Assembly: GCA_963757155.1 (NCBI GenBank)
Contig: CAVWQS010000034.1
Location: forward strand, 59,671 to 123,670
Source: DASXQK01 sp963757155
GTDB taxonomy: Bacteria; Pseudomonadota; Alphaproteobacteria; Dongiales; Dongiaceae
Length of the DNA: 64,000 nucleotides
Direction: 5' to 3'
In this document: piece by piece, positions 17,254 to 26,902 of the stretch
How the letters are laid out: each line of letters opens with the position of its first letter
Position numbering within the stretch: position 1 is the stretch's first letter
Position numbers and translations under genes: made by a program
Notes under the pieces: model-generated
Databases searched by the model: none
The model's input: the letters and a program-made list of their open reading frames with translations, nothing else
Told to the model about the DNA's origin: nothing

Positions 17254-19230
17254 ATGAGCCAGAGCTATCCGCATCTCTTCTCTCCCTTTCGCCTGCGCGG
17301 GCTGGAGATCCGCAACCGAATCCTTTCCACCGGCCATGACACCGATCTCGGCCGCCACGGCCTGCCCAGCGAGGCGCTGATCGCCTATCAGCGGGCCCGG
17401 GCCAAGGGCGGGGTGGGGCTGATCATCGTCCAGGTCGTGGCGGTGCATGAGACCGCCCGCTACACCTCGGAGGTGCTCATGGGCACCTCCGACGCGCATA
17501 TCGCGGCCTTCCGGCCTTTGTTCCAGGCGATCCGGGCCGAGGGCACGACGGCCTTCGTTCAGCTCTTCCATCCCGGCCGCGAGCTCCTCGGCCGGCGCGA
17601 CGGCATTCAGCAGGCGGCCTATGCGCCCTCCAGCGCCCCCACCGAGCGCTTCCGCATCGTGCCGCGGGCGCTCTCCACCGGCGAGGTGGAGGAGATCATC
17701 GAGGGCTATGGCCAGGCGGCGCGGCGCATGGCGGAAGCCGGCGCCCAGGGCGTGGAGATCGTGGCGAGCCATGGCTATCTCCCGACGCAATTCCTCAACC
17801 CCCTCACCAACCAGCGCGAGGATCGCTTCGGCGGCTCGCCGGAAAATCGCCTGCGCTTCCTCGAGGAGGTGGTGGCGGCGGTGCGCCGTTACGCACCGCC
17901 GGAGCTGATCCTGGGCCTGCGCCTCTCGGGCAATGAATACGAGGCCACGGGCATCGAGGAAGGCGAGATGCTCGGGCTCTGCCGCCGCCTGAAAGACTCC
18001 TTCGACTATTTCAACGTCATCGGCGGCACCTCGGCTTCCACATCCGGCGCGATCCATATCGTCCCGCCCATGAGCGTCGCCAACGGCTATCTGGCACCCT
18101 TCGCCGGGGCGCTGAAGCAGGCGATCGGCAAGCCGGTCTTCGTCGCGGGCCGCATCAACCAGCCCCAGGAGGCGGAGCGGATCCTGGCGGAGGGGGCGGC
18201 CGATCTCTGCGGCATGACCCGGGCGCTGATCTGCGATCCGGAGATGCCGAACAAGGCAAAGGCGGGGCTGAGCGAGGACATCCGCGCCTGCATCGCCTGC
18301 AACCAGGCCTGCATCGGCCATGCCCAGCTCGGCCTTTCGATCTCCTGCATCCAGCATCCCGAGACCGGACGCGAGATCGAATATGGCCTGCGCGGGCGGG
18401 CGGCGCGGCCGCTCAAGGTCATCGTCGTCGGCGGCGGGCCCGGCGGCATGAAGGCCGCGGCCGTCGCGGCGGAATGCGGCCATCAGGTGACACTCTATGA
18501 GCGCGCGCGACGGCTGGGCGGCCAGGCGCTGCTGGCCCAGCTCCTGCCCCATCGCGCCGAGTTCGGGGGCATCGTCACCAATCTCGCCCGCGAGATGGCG
18601 CTGGCGGGGGTTGATGTGCGGACCGGCGTCGAGGCGACGGCGTCGCTCATCGCGCGCGAGAAGCCCGATCATGTGATCCTCGCCAGCGGCACCCGCCCGC
18701 GCTTGCCGGTCATCGAGGGCGGCGAGGGGATCCAGATCCTCCATGCCCATGACGTGATCGAGAAGCGCAGCCGGACCGGCGCGCGCGTCGTGATCTACGA
18801 TTGGCTCGCCGACTGGACGGGCGTGGGAATCGCCGAGCAGCTTGCCGGCGAGGGCGCCCATGTCCGTCTCGCCGTCAATGCGCCCTGCGCCGCCTTCGCC
18901 ATCCAGAACTACACCCGCGATGCCGCCATTGCCCGGCTCTTCAAGCTCGGGGTCGAGATCATCCCCTTCATGCGCCTCTACGGTGCCGAGGCGCGCACGG
19001 CCTATTTCGTCCATACCCCCTCGCAGGAGAGCCTGGTGATGGAGGATGTGGATACGATCGTCGCCGTCTATCCGGGCGAGCCGGAGGACGCGCTCGCCGC
19101 CGCGCTTACCGCCGCCGGCATCCCGGTCCATCTCATCGGCGATGCTTTGGCGCCGCGCACGGCCGAGGAGGCGGTGTTCGAGGGGCTGAAGGCGGCGACG
19201 GAATTGTCGGTCCAAGAGGGGAAAGCATGA
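17254..19230 (+). CDS. FMN/FAD/4Fe-4S oxidoreductase of the trimethylamine dehydrogenase / 2,4-dienoyl-CoA reductase family
   Basis: A 658-residue multidomain flavoprotein. The N-terminal TIM barrel is of old-yellow-enzyme type (about 1-330; QLFHPGREL, SHGYLPTQFLNPLTN). A cysteine cluster for a 4Fe-4S centre follows (Cys346, 349, 353 and 365 in CIACNQACIGHAQLG...C). The C-terminal nucleotide-binding domain starts at KVIVVGGGPGGMKAA. Relatives demethylate tertiary amines such as trimethylamine or N-methylproline, or reduce dienoyl-CoA. ATG 17254 was preferred to an upstream TTG at 17239. The gap to the preceding gene is 16 bases and the next gene overlaps its stop. Confidence 0.9.
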   Translation: MSQSYPHLFSPFRLRGLEIRNRILSTGHDTDLGRHGLPSEALIAYQRARAKGGVGLIIVQVVAVHETARYTSEVLMGTSDAHIAAFRPLFQAIRAEGTTAFVQLFHPGRELLGRRDGIQQAAYAPSSAPTERFRIVPRALSTGEVEEIIEGYGQAARRMAEAGAQGVEIVASHGYLPTQFLNPLTNQREDRFGGSPENRLRFLEEVVAAVRRYAPPELILGLRLSGNEYEATGIEEGEMLGLCRRLKDSFDYFNVIGGTSASTSGAIHIVPPMSVANGYLAPFAGALKQAIGKPVFVAGRINQPQEAERILAEGAADLCGMTRALICDPEMPNKAKAGLSEDIRACIACNQACIGHAQLGLSISCIQHPETGREIEYGLRGRAARPLKVIVVGGGPGGMKAAAVAAECGHQVTLYERARRLGGQALLAQLLPHRAEFGGIVTNLAREMALAGVDVRTGVEATASLIAREKPDHVILASGTRPRLPVIEGGEGIQILHAHDVIEKRSRTGARVVIYDWLADWTGVGIAEQLAGEGAHVRLAVNAPCAAFAIQNYTRDAAIARLFKLGVEIIPFMRLYGAEARTAYFVHTPSQESLVMEDVDTIVAVYPGEPEDALAAALTAAGIPVHLIGDALAPRTAEEAVFEGLKAATELSVQEGKA

Positions 19231-19724
19231 CCACGAAGAAACTCATCGTCATCGAGCAGACCGACCCGCGCCGGCCGGAGGTGCGCGAGCTGGTGGCCGA
19301 GCTCGACGCCTATATGCAGCGGCTCTACCCGGCGGAAAGCAATCATCTCCTCGATGTGGAGAGCCTGGCGCAGCCGGAGGTGCTGTTCTTCGTCGGCCGG
19401 GTCGATGGCGAGAGCCTGGCCTGCGGCGCCATCGTGCTGCGCGGCGCGGAAGAGGGCCGGCATGAAAGCGGCGAGGCCTATGCCGAGGTGAAGCGGATCT
19501 ATGTCTCGCCCCGCGCCCGCGGTCTCGGCCTGGGCAAGAAGCTGCTGTCGCATCTGGAAGACGCGGCCCGCGCCCAGAGACTCCACCTGATCTGCCTGGA
19601 GACCGGCGTCTACCAGCCGGAAGCACTGGGCCTCTTCGCCCATCACGGCTTCGCCCGTTGCCGCCACTTCGGCGACTACCCGCCCGACGACCCCTTGAGC
19701 CTGTTCATGGACAAGCGGCTGTAA
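19227..19724 (+). CDS. GNAT-family N-acetyltransferase
   Basis: A 165-residue acetyltransferase. The acetyl-CoA-binding motif is clear: KRIYVSPRARGLGLGKKLLSHLE (R/Q-x-x-G-x-G form), followed by ICLETGVYQPEALGLFAHHGF. Its ATG overlaps the stop of the flavoprotein gene (ATGA), so it is the last gene of the operon and translationally coupled. The substrate is unknown; given its partners it may acetylate an amine that the deacylase can release again, which is inference. Confidence 0.88.
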   Translation: MTTKKLIVIEQTDPRRPEVRELVAELDAYMQRLYPAESNHLLDVESLAQPEVLFFVGRVDGESLACGAIVLRGAEEGRHESGEAYAEVKRIYVSPRARGLGLGKKLLSHLEDAARAQRLHLICLETGVYQPEALGLFAHHGFARCRHFGDYPPDDPLSLFMDKRL

Positions 19725-19746
19725 GACGACGCCTTGAAGGAAGTTG

Positions 19747-19853
19747 AACCACAGAGACACAGAGGCACAGAGCGACCGGGATAACGCGCCTGTGTGGCCG
19801 GAAGGGCGCGTGTCAAAAGCCTTTCTTCTCTGTGCCTCTGTGCCTCTGTGGTG
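19747..19853. repeat. Intergenic inverted repeat, CCACAGAGACACAGAGG type (copy 1)
   Basis: The left arm AACCACAGAGACACAGAGGC... at 19747-19772 pairs with the right arm ...GTGCCTCTGTGCCTCTGTGG at 19828-19853, with about 55 bases between. The same element occurs at 24472-24610, and a diverged version at 26998-27103. It sits between the ends of two convergent genes. Confidence 0.8.
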
Positions 19854-19885
19854 AATCTTGCGTCTTCGCGCCGAGCTCCGCCTCT

Positions 19886-21089
19886 CTACCCGCCACCCCC
19901 CACATGCCCCGCGCGGCCGGCGCCGATGCCGCTGGCCGTGAGGCCCAGGCCGATCACCAGCGCGAGCAGCGCGACCGCGTTCCAGCCGCCGGTCCAGCTA
20001 TGCAGCAGCCCGGCCAGAAGCGGCCCGCAGGAGGCGATGAGATAGCCGATGCCCTGCACCATGCCGGAGAGCTGTGTCGCGGTATGGGGATCGGTGGCGC
20101 GCAGCGCGATCAGGGTGAGGGCGATGGCGATGGTGGCGCCCTGGCCGATTCCCAGCGCGAGGCTCCAGACCCAGACGGTCGACAGCGGCGCGTAGATACA
20201 GCCGAAGAGGCCGATCAGGCTGACGACGACGGCGACCACATTGGCGAGGCGCTGATCGCGGCCCAGCATGGCCAGGCTCGGGGCCACCAGAGAGGCGCCG
20301 GCCTGGGCGATGACCGAGAGGGAAAGGGCGAAGCCGGCGTCGACGGCCGTAAGGCCCCGGCTGCGCAGGATCGGGGCCAGCCAGCCGAAGACGATATAGG
20401 CGAGTGCCGATTGTAGTCCCATGAAGAAGGTCACTTGCCAGGCGAGCCGGTCGCGTCCACAGGCGGTGTACCCGCGTCGGTCGGGACTCCTCCGCCGCGG
20501 CGCGCCAGGGCACCCAGGGGAGCCAGAGGAACACGGCCAGGGCGGTGGGCAACGCCCAGAAGGCCAAGGCGGTGGACCAGCTGCCGCCCAGCAGATGCTC
20601 CAGCGGCACGGTGGCCCCGGCGGCGATGGCCGCGCCCAGGCAGAAGCACATGGTGTAGAGGCCGGTCATGGCCGCGATGCGGCGCGGGAATTCTCGCTTC
20701 ACCAGCCCCGGCAGCAGCACATTGGTGACCCCGATGCCGATGGCGGCCAAGGTCTGGCCGGCGAAGAGCGCGGGGCCGAAAGGGACGCCGCGGAGCAGAA
20801 TGCCGAGGACCTGGAGCACCAGCACCGCCAGCAGCGCCCGCTCCCGGCCGAGCCAGCGGGTCAGGGCCGGCGCCAAAGGGCCGAAGAGCCCGAAGCAGAG
20901 CGAGGGGATCGTAGTCAGGAGGCTCGCCTCGGCGCCCGTGAGGCGAAGCCCTGCGATGGCGTCGAGCAGCACCGGTCCCAGGCTGGTGACCGCCGTGCGC
21001 AGATTGAAGGCGATCACCATGAGGCTCACCGCCAGCAGAAGCGCGCGGCGGCGGGGATCCCCTGGGCTATCGTCGGCTTGTTCTTGCAT
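19886..21089 (-). pseudogene. MFS transporter, CynX/NimT-like, one frameshift
   Basis: A 12-segment major facilitator permease of the cyanate-permease type. The first ~210 residues (start MQEQADDSPGDPRRRALLL at 21089, with FNLRTAVTSLGPVLLDAI and FPRRIAAMTGLYTMCF) are in one frame. Near 20450 the frame shifts by one base; deleting a single A restores LWRDRLAWQVTFFMGLQS. The remaining ~180 residues then continue to the normal end. Transport substrate is unknown (the family includes cyanate, nitroimidazole and glucose exporters). Apart from the single shift the protein appears complete, so an assembly error is as likely as a real mutation. Confidence 0.75.
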
Positions 21090-21239
21090 GCGGGTAACTC
21101 GTACCGATTTTAGGGGGAAGCCGGCACAGCCTTGTTGCACCCGCCGTCTTGAAGCGATGCAGATACTCATCATGGAACGAGCGGCGATGCGCAAGGCAAG
21201 TTCTTCCTTGGCCCAGGGAAGAGAGGGGCGCGGGCGGCC

Positions 21240-23292
21240 GTGAAGTTCGGCAGCCTGCGCAATCCCGGGGCCAATCTCGCCCGCCTGCCGGTCGGGCTGG
21301 ATCTGCATACCATCAGCATCGCGGAAGGGATTCGCGCGGCGGTTGCCTGCGGCGTCCTCATTCTCGCCAATGAGTGGCTGCATTGGCCGCCACTGGTCTA
21401 TATGGCGCTGGCGGCCAATCTGACCTGCTTCTGCGATCTCGGCGGGCCGATCCGCCCGCGCATGGCGGCCCTTCTCTCCTTCAGCATCCTGGGCGGGGTG
21501 ATGTGGGGCGTCTTCGGGTTGCTCAGTGCCGCCGGCCTGCTCATCGTCCTGCCCCTCGCCACTTTGGTCTTCTTCTGCAATGCCTTTGCCCGCGTCTGGG
21601 GGCAGTCGGCCCAGACCGTCGGCAATCTGCTGAGCGTCGTGCTGATCTTCGCCCTCGACCGGCCGCTCGCCTGGCATGAGGCGCCGGTGGTCACGGCCAT
21701 GTTCATCGCCGGCGGGCTCTGGGCCATCGTGCTCACCCTGCTCCTTTGGCGGCTGCATCAATATCGCCCGGCCCGGGAGTCGGTGGCGGAGGTTTGGCGC
21801 CAGCTGGCCGCGCTCACCGGCGATCTGCGCCGGCTCGCCGGACGCGAGAACCTGGCGATCGCGGATTGGGATGACCATGCCCGCGCCCATCGCCGCGCCG
21901 TGCGCATCGCCATCGAAGGCGCGCGGGGCCTGGTCATGGACCTCGTGCGCACCCGCGGGCCCATCTCGCTGCGCGGCTCCCAGGCGCTGCTGCGGCTGGA
22001 GGCGGGGGATCAGCTCTTCGGCGCGTTGATCGCCCTCACCGAGCTGATCGACGACGCCCCGCCGGCGCGCCGCGCTGCGATCCATCGTCTGCTGCGCATC
22101 CTGCAGCCGCTGCTGCTCAACCTCGCCGTGCTGATCGCCGATGACAAAACCCCCGACAAGGACGCGCATGGGCCGGGTCATCGCCCGGCTGGAGGCCTGC
22201 GCCGCTGGCGATGCCTCCCTCGAGCCTCTCGTCGAGGCCATCGCCGATCGGCTCCGCGTCGCCGTCCGGCTCTCGACCCCGGAAGGCTATGCTGCGGGCA
22301 GCGGCGTGGCGGACGAAGACAACGCGTCCTGGCGCGCGCGGGTCGTAACGCCCGTCCTGGGCAATCTCGACTGGAATTCGGCCATGCTGCGCCACGCCTT
22401 GCGCACGGCGGCGATCGCCGCACCGGCCCTGGCGGCCAGCCTGATGTGGCATGGCAGCTTCGCGCGCTGGCTGCCCATCACCGTGGTGCTGACCATACAG
22501 CCCTTCTACGCCACGACCTGGCAGCGGGCCGTGGAGAGAGTCGCCGGCACCGTGCTGGGGGGGTTCATCGGCGCCGGGCTGGCGCTGATGGCCTCGACCC
22601 CGCTGGCGCTGGCCGCCCTTCTGTTCCCGCTCTGCGTCATCGGCTTCTCGGCGCGCCAGGTGAGCTACGGCGCCTATGTCGCCTGCCTGACGCCCCAGCT
22701 CGTGGTGCTGGTCGAGCTGCTGGATCCCGGGTTCAGCTCCTGGGAGATCGCCGAGATGCGCGCCCTCTTTACGGTGATCGGCGGCGCCGTCGCTGTGGCG
22801 GGCTGCCTGCTGCTCTGGCCGAGCTGGGAGCCGGAACGCCTGCGCCGCGAGCTCACCGACACCGCCGCCGCCTATGGGCGCTACGCCCATGCGGTGCTGT
22901 CGCTGATCCTGGGCGAGGCCTCTGCCGCCGTCGCCGAGGAGTCCCGGCGCTTGGCGGGCGTCGCCAGCAACAATCTGGAGGTCTCGCTCACCCGCGCGCT
23001 GCAGGAGCCGCGGCGCGGGCAGCGGCCGCGGCTGGAGTCGGCCATGGCGGCCGCTTCCACCTTGCGCCGCCTCGCGGGTCCCCTCAGCACGCTGCAGCAT
23101 GGCCATGGGCCGGTCCAGGCCGGCGAGCAGGCCTTTTGGCGGGAATGGCTTGATTGGATCGCCGCGGTCTTCGCGGCGCTGGACAAGCAGGGCTCCCCGC
23201 CGGCGCGCCCGAAGGGCACGGCACCCGAGCCGCTGGCGCGGCTGGCGACTCAGCTCGAGCTTTTGGCCGGCGCGCTCGGCCGTTTCTGGTAG
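21240..23292 (+). pseudogene. FUSC-family inner membrane transporter, one frameshift
   Basis: The gene encodes a ~680-residue fusaric-acid-resistance-type membrane protein (FUSC/AaeB-like), usually an exporter of aromatic acids. The first ~300 residues (several membrane segments, then RRAVRIAIEGARGLVMDLV) are in one frame. Between about 22145 and 22170 the frame moves by one base and continues as RMGRVIARLEACAAGDASLE. The second membrane bundle follows (AAIAAPALAASLMWHGSFAR, then QPFYATTWQRAVERVAGTVL). It diverges from the MFS gene, with 150 bases between starts. As with its neighbour, one indel separates it from a complete gene. Confidence 0.75.
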
Positions 23293-23320
23293 ATGTAGCG
23301 CTCACGGAGGAGGTGCGAGG

Positions 23321-24082
23321 ATGTCGGATCCTGGCATGGTAAATCGAGGATGGCGCGGCTGGCTGGCGGGGCCGGCGCTTTTCCTCGGCCTGCTATCGCT
23401 GCTGGCCCTGGGCGCCGCACCCCTTGCCTGGCGCGAGGGATGGCTGCGTGTCGGCGGCTCCTTCGGGCTGCTGGCCGTGGCGGCGCTCGCCGCCGTGCTG
23501 GGGGCGGTGCTGGCGATCATGGCCTTCATCTTCGCCGGCCGCAGCTTCGGGCTCTGGCGGATCGTCCTGCTGGTGGGCGTGCTGCTGCTGGGCACCGGCT
23601 ACATCCTGCTGCCGCTGCGGCTCTGGATGCGCCATGCCCCGGCGATCCATGACATCACCACCGACACCGCCGATCCGCCGGCTCTCATCGCCCCCTTGGC
23701 CGCCCGGGCGGCGGAGCATGGCGCCTCGGCGTCCTATGGCGGACCGGCGATCGCCGCCCAGCAGCAGAAGGCCTATCCGGACATCGCGCCGCTGACCTTG
23801 CCGCTCAGCTCCGCCAAGGCCTTCGATCTCGCTCTGGCTACGGCACGGTCGATGCCGCGCTGGAACGTGACCGCGAGCGATCCCGCGAGCGGCCGCATCG
23901 AGGCCAGCCAGGCGAGCTTCTGGTTCGGCTTCGTCGACGACATCGTCATCCGCGTCACCGCCGCCGGCGAGGGCAGCCGCATCGACATCCGCTCGGTCAG
24001 CCGTCAAGGCAAGGGCGATCTCGGCGTCAATGCGGACCGGGTGCGCGCTTATCTCGCCGCGCTGAAGGCCGCCGCGGGCTAG
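23321..24082 (+). CDS. DUF1499 family membrane protein
   Basis: A 253-residue protein with three predicted membrane segments in the first ~110 residues, then a soluble DUF1499 domain (about 120-250; FDLALATARSMPRWNV, FGFVDDIVIRVTA, and a RIDIRSVSRQGKGDLGVNA ending). ATG 23321 follows a GGAGGAGG-rich ribosome site and lies 28 bases after the FUSC gene, so the two may be co-transcribed. Function of the family is not established. Confidence 0.85.
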   Translation: MSDPGMVNRGWRGWLAGPALFLGLLSLLALGAAPLAWREGWLRVGGSFGLLAVAALAAVLGAVLAIMAFIFAGRSFGLWRIVLLVGVLLLGTGYILLPLRLWMRHAPAIHDITTDTADPPALIAPLAARAAEHGASASYGGPAIAAQQQKAYPDIAPLTLPLSSAKAFDLALATARSMPRWNVTASDPASGRIEASQASFWFGFVDDIVIRVTAAGEGSRIDIRSVSRQGKGDLGVNADRVRAYLAALKAAAG

Positions 24083-24095
24083 TCGAGGATGCCCC

Positions 24096-24296
24096 TCAAT
24101 CCAGGATAAACGTCACCTCCATGGTGACGCGATACTCGGCGATCTTGCCTTTCTCCACCTTGGCCTTCTGAGACAGGACCTCGAGCCCGGTGATCCCGCG
24201 CAGTGTCTTGGCGGCGCGGGCCAGCGCGGCCTCGACCGCGTCCTGGAATCCCTTGGTCGAACTTGCCGTGAGCTTCGTGACCCGAGCAACGCTCAT
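24096..24296 (-). CDS. Dodecin family flavin-binding protein
   Basis: A 66-residue protein with the dodecin pattern: KLTASSTKGFQDAVEAALAR, then GLEVLSQKAKVEKGKIAEYR and a final beta strand VTMEVTFIL. Dodecins assemble as twelve-subunit shells that store flavins or related compounds. It ends 13 bases from the convergent DUF1499 gene. Confidence 0.9.
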   Translation of the reverse strand: MSVARVTKLTASSTKGFQDAVEAALARAAKTLRGITGLEVLSQKAKVEKGKIAEYRVTMEVTFILD

Positions 24297-24471
24297 GCTG
24301 GCCTCCCTTTGGGTCGGCCCGGCCTGTCCGGCGAGAACGGGAATATCGTGGCGCGCTTCGCCGAGGGCGAGGAACCGACGCTGCTTCCGGCGCCGCTTCT
24401 GCGAGCGCCTGGCGCATTATCCGCACGCTGTGCGACGCGAGGCAAGCGCGGTTTGGGATGTAAGGAAGGTG

Positions 24472-24610
24472 AACCACAGAGACACAGAGGCACAGAGGGG
24501 AGCGTGATAACCCGCCCGATCCGGACGCCGGGAGGCTTTAGCTCTCGAGCTCGCCCTTCGGGCGAGCCAATCCCTTCGTCCTTCTCTGTGCCTCTGTGTC
24601 TCTGTGGTTC
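24472..24610. repeat. Intergenic inverted repeat, CCACAGAGACACAGAGG type (copy 2)
   Basis: The left arm is at 24472-24498 and the right arm at 24584-24610, with almost the same arm sequence as copy 1. The spacer contains a smaller palindrome around GCTCGCCCTTCGGGCGAGC. It fills most of the 329-base gap between the dodecin and DeoR genes, both on the minus strand; nothing else was recognised there. Confidence 0.8.
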
Positions 24611-24625
24611 GCTTGTCTTCTTACC

Positions 24626-25399
24626 CTAGCAATGCACCTCGACATTGGCGCGGCGCAATGCTGCGGCGAGCTCGCGGACCGGGGGGCGGTCGGTGACCAG
24701 GCGATGGATATCGCTCAGCGGGCAGACCACCTCGAGATGCGGCATGCCGAATTTCGAGTGATCGACCAGGAGCATCCGCTCCTCGGCCCGCAGCAGCATG
24801 GCGCGCTTGACCGCCGCCGCACCGGAGTTGACCTCATTGGGTCCTTCGCCCGTGATGCCGCTGGCCCCGATCACGGCCCGATTGGCGTTGAAGCGGTTGA
24901 GGAAGGCGATGGTATCGGGGCCGGTCACACTGCCTTCATGGGCATCGTACTGGCCGGGGCAGGAGATCACCGCGATGCGGGGGTTTTGCGCCAGGGCCAT
25001 GGCGACGGCGAAGCTGTTGGTGACGACGGTCAGGTCCCTGAGCTCGGCGGCGAGCCTTCGGGCGAAATGCAGCGTGGTCGAGCCGGCATCGATCACCAGG
25101 ACCTCGCCCGGCTGGATGAGATGGGCGGCCAGGGCCGCGATCCGCTCGCGCTCCTCCGTCATGGCGTTGAAGCGCTCGTTCCAGGTCGGCTCGAAGCCGA
25201 AGGGCCGCGCCACCGCCCCGCCATAGGTGCGGTCGATCAGCCCGCCGTCGCCCATCTCCTTGAGGTCGCGCCGGATGGTCTCCGACGAGACGCCGAGCTC
25301 GGCGGCCAGCTCGGAGATGCGGATGGTGGTGGAGGCGCGCAGCTCCGCCAGGATGCGCTCCTGGCGCTGCTTCTTGGAAAGGCGGGGCGAAGGGTTCAT
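24626..25399 (-). CDS. DeoR-family transcriptional regulator
   Basis: A 257-residue repressor. The N-terminal winged helix reads QRQERILAELRASTTIRISE and AAELGVSSETIRRDLKEM, the DeoR signature. The C-terminal DeoRC sugar-phosphate sensor domain contains VIDAGSTTLHFARRL and LLVDHSKFG. Ligands in this family are usually phosphorylated sugars. It is divergent from the solute-binding-protein gene at 25560 and probably controls it; paired direct repeats lie between the two. Confidence 0.88.
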   Translation of the reverse strand: MNPSPRLSKKQRQERILAELRASTTIRISELAAELGVSSETIRRDLKEMGDGGLIDRTYGGAVARPFGFEPTWNERFNAMTEERERIAALAAHLIQPGEVLVIDAGSTTLHFARRLAAELRDLTVVTNSFAVAMALAQNPRIAVISCPGQYDAHEGSVTGPDTIAFLNRFNANRAVIGASGITGEGPNEVNSGAAAVKRAMLLRAEERMLLVDHSKFGMPHLEVVCPLSDIHRLVTDRPPVRELAAALRRANVEVHC

Positions 25400-25447
25400 G
25401 GCGGCACTCGCATTGTGACAGGTCGGGCATGTTTCGGCGATAGGATG

Positions 25448-25481
25448 TTGAGGTCACAACGAACCGTCATTGAACCACAAC
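25448..25481. promoter_or_regulatory. Candidate DeoR operator: two direct repeats 22 bases apart
   Basis: TTGAGGTCACAAC (25448) and TTGAACCACAAC (25470) are spaced by two helical turns, in the gap between the deoR-type gene and the divergent binding-protein gene. DeoR proteins often bind direct repeats. The match is by position and pattern only. Confidence 0.35.
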
Positions 25482-25559
25482 AATCGCCGTGATAATCTCG
25501 GCCCCGCGATCTGGGCTGATCAGCAAGCTGGGCCGAGGCCCATCAACGGGGAGAGGCAA

Positions 25560-26687
25560 ATGAGACGAACAGGGTTTAGCAGATGGGCGCTGTCGGCGTC
25601 CTCGGCTTTGGCGATCGGGTCCTTCGGGCTTCTGGCCTTCGCCGGCGCGGCCTCGGCGGATTCGATGAGCGATCTGGTGGCGGCCGCGAAGAAGGAAGGC
25701 CAGCTCACCATCATCGCCGTGCCCCATGACTGGTGCGGCTATGGCGCGATCATCGAGGGCTTCAAGGCGACTTACGGACTGACGGTGAACGAGCTCAATC
25801 CCGACGCCGGCTCCGGCGACGAGATCGAGGCGATCAAGGCCAACAAGGGTAACAAGGGTCCCCAGGCGCCGGACGTCATCGACGTCGGGCTTTCCTTCGG
25901 CCCCACGGCCAAGGCCGACGGGCTGCTGCAGCCCTACAAGGTCTCGACCTGGGACACGATCCCCGACGACCAGAAGGATGCCGAGGGCTATTGGTACGGC
26001 GACTACTACGGCGTGCTCGCCTTCGAGATCAATGCCGACCTGGTGAAGAAGCTGCCGGCCGATTGGCCCGATCTGCTGGACCCGGCCTATAAGAATTCGG
26101 TCGCCGTCGGCGGCGATCCGCGCACCTCCAATGAATCGATCCAGAGCGTCTTCGCCGCCGGACTCTCGGCGACCAACGGCGATGTGGACAAGGCCGCGGC
26201 GGCCGGGCTCGACTATTTCGCCAAGCTCAACAAGGCGGGCAATTTCGTGCCCGTGGGCATCTCCGCCGCCGCATTGGCCCAGGGCAGCACGCCCATCGGC
26301 ATTCGCTGGGATTATCTGGCGCTGGCCGACCGCGACACCCTCAAGGGCAATCCGCCGGTCGAAATCGTGGTGCCCAAGACCGGCATCGTCGCCGGCGTCT
26401 ATATCCAGGCCATCAGCGCCTATGCCCCGCATCCCAATGCGGGAAAGCTCTGGATGGAATGGCTCTATTCCGATCCGGTCCAGATCCAATGGCTGAAGGG
26501 CTATTGCCACCCCATCCGCTTCAAGGATCTGGTCAAGAACAACAAGGTCCCGGCGGAGCTGCTGGCCAAGCTGCCGCCCGCCGAGTCCTATGACAAGGCC
26601 CTCTTCCCGACCCTGGCACAGCAGGGCGCGGCGAAGGAGGTCATCACCAAGCAATGGGATTCCGTCGTCGGCGCGACGGTGAAATAG
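25560..26687 (+). CDS. Orphan ABC solute-binding protein (family 1, spermidine/iron-type fold)
   Basis: A 375-residue periplasmic binding protein with a Sec signal peptide (SASSALAIGSFGLLAFAGAA, cleavage after SADS-like residues). The mature part has DLVAAAKKEGQLTIIAVPHD, YKVSTWDTIPDDQKDAEG and WYGDYYGVLAFEIN. It resembles the binding protein of the damaged operon at 46.7-50.5 kb (VAVPHDW here versus GMPDDWANWG there). No permease or ATPase lies next to it and two terminators follow, so it is an orphan subunit. ATG 25560 follows a GGGGAGAGG site; an upstream in-frame start is less likely because it would spoil the signal peptide. Confidence 0.85.
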   Translation: MRRTGFSRWALSASSALAIGSFGLLAFAGAASADSMSDLVAAAKKEGQLTIIAVPHDWCGYGAIIEGFKATYGLTVNELNPDAGSGDEIEAIKANKGNKGPQAPDVIDVGLSFGPTAKADGLLQPYKVSTWDTIPDDQKDAEGYWYGDYYGVLAFEINADLVKKLPADWPDLLDPAYKNSVAVGGDPRTSNESIQSVFAAGLSATNGDVDKAAAAGLDYFAKLNKAGNFVPVGISAAALAQGSTPIGIRWDYLALADRDTLKGNPPVEIVVPKTGIVAGVYIQAISAYAPHPNAGKLWMEWLYSDPVQIQWLKGYCHPIRFKDLVKNNKVPAELLAKLPPAESYDKALFPTLAQQGAAKEVITKQWDSVVGATVK

Positions 26688-26700
26688 CAACTTTCCGGCG

Positions 26701-26738
26701 GGCGCCGGGCTGCCTGACCTGTTGAGCAGCCCGGCGCC
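26701..26738 (+). terminator. Stable hairpin after the orphan binding protein
   Basis: GGCGCCGGGCTGC pairs perfectly with GCAGCCCGGCGCC around a 12-base loop, 13 bases after the stop codon. It has no T-tract of its own and precedes a classical terminator. Confidence 0.6.
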
Positions 26739-26748
26739 ACCCCCCTCA

Positions 26749-26787
26749 CCCCGCCGCTCCCTCCGGAGCGGCGGGGTTTTTCTTTTT
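26749..26787 (+). terminator. Rho-independent terminator
   Basis: CCCCGCCGCTCC pairs with GGAGCGGCGGGG and is followed by TTTTTCTTTTT. It ends the transcript of the solute-binding-protein gene. Confidence 0.9.
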
Positions 26788-26902
26788 CTGGTCATGCGGA
26801 TGTGAGCCGGGAGGGCCTTCGGCCCCTTGCTCCATCATGACTAGGCGCAGGCGCCGTCCTACCGACGTCCGGGCGTAGCCGGCAAACCTCGCTCTCTCAG
26901 CC

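Noticed and set aside
17086..19215. 709-codon open frame on the minus strand
   Set aside because: It is the antisense shadow of the TMADH-like gene; the product is Gly/Asp/Arg-rich with no family pattern, while the plus strand encodes a complete conserved enzyme.
19998..22241. 747-codon minus-strand frame as one protein
   Set aside because: Only its middle encodes the MFS N-terminus; the upstream part is antisense to the FUSC gene and the last part is past the frameshift.
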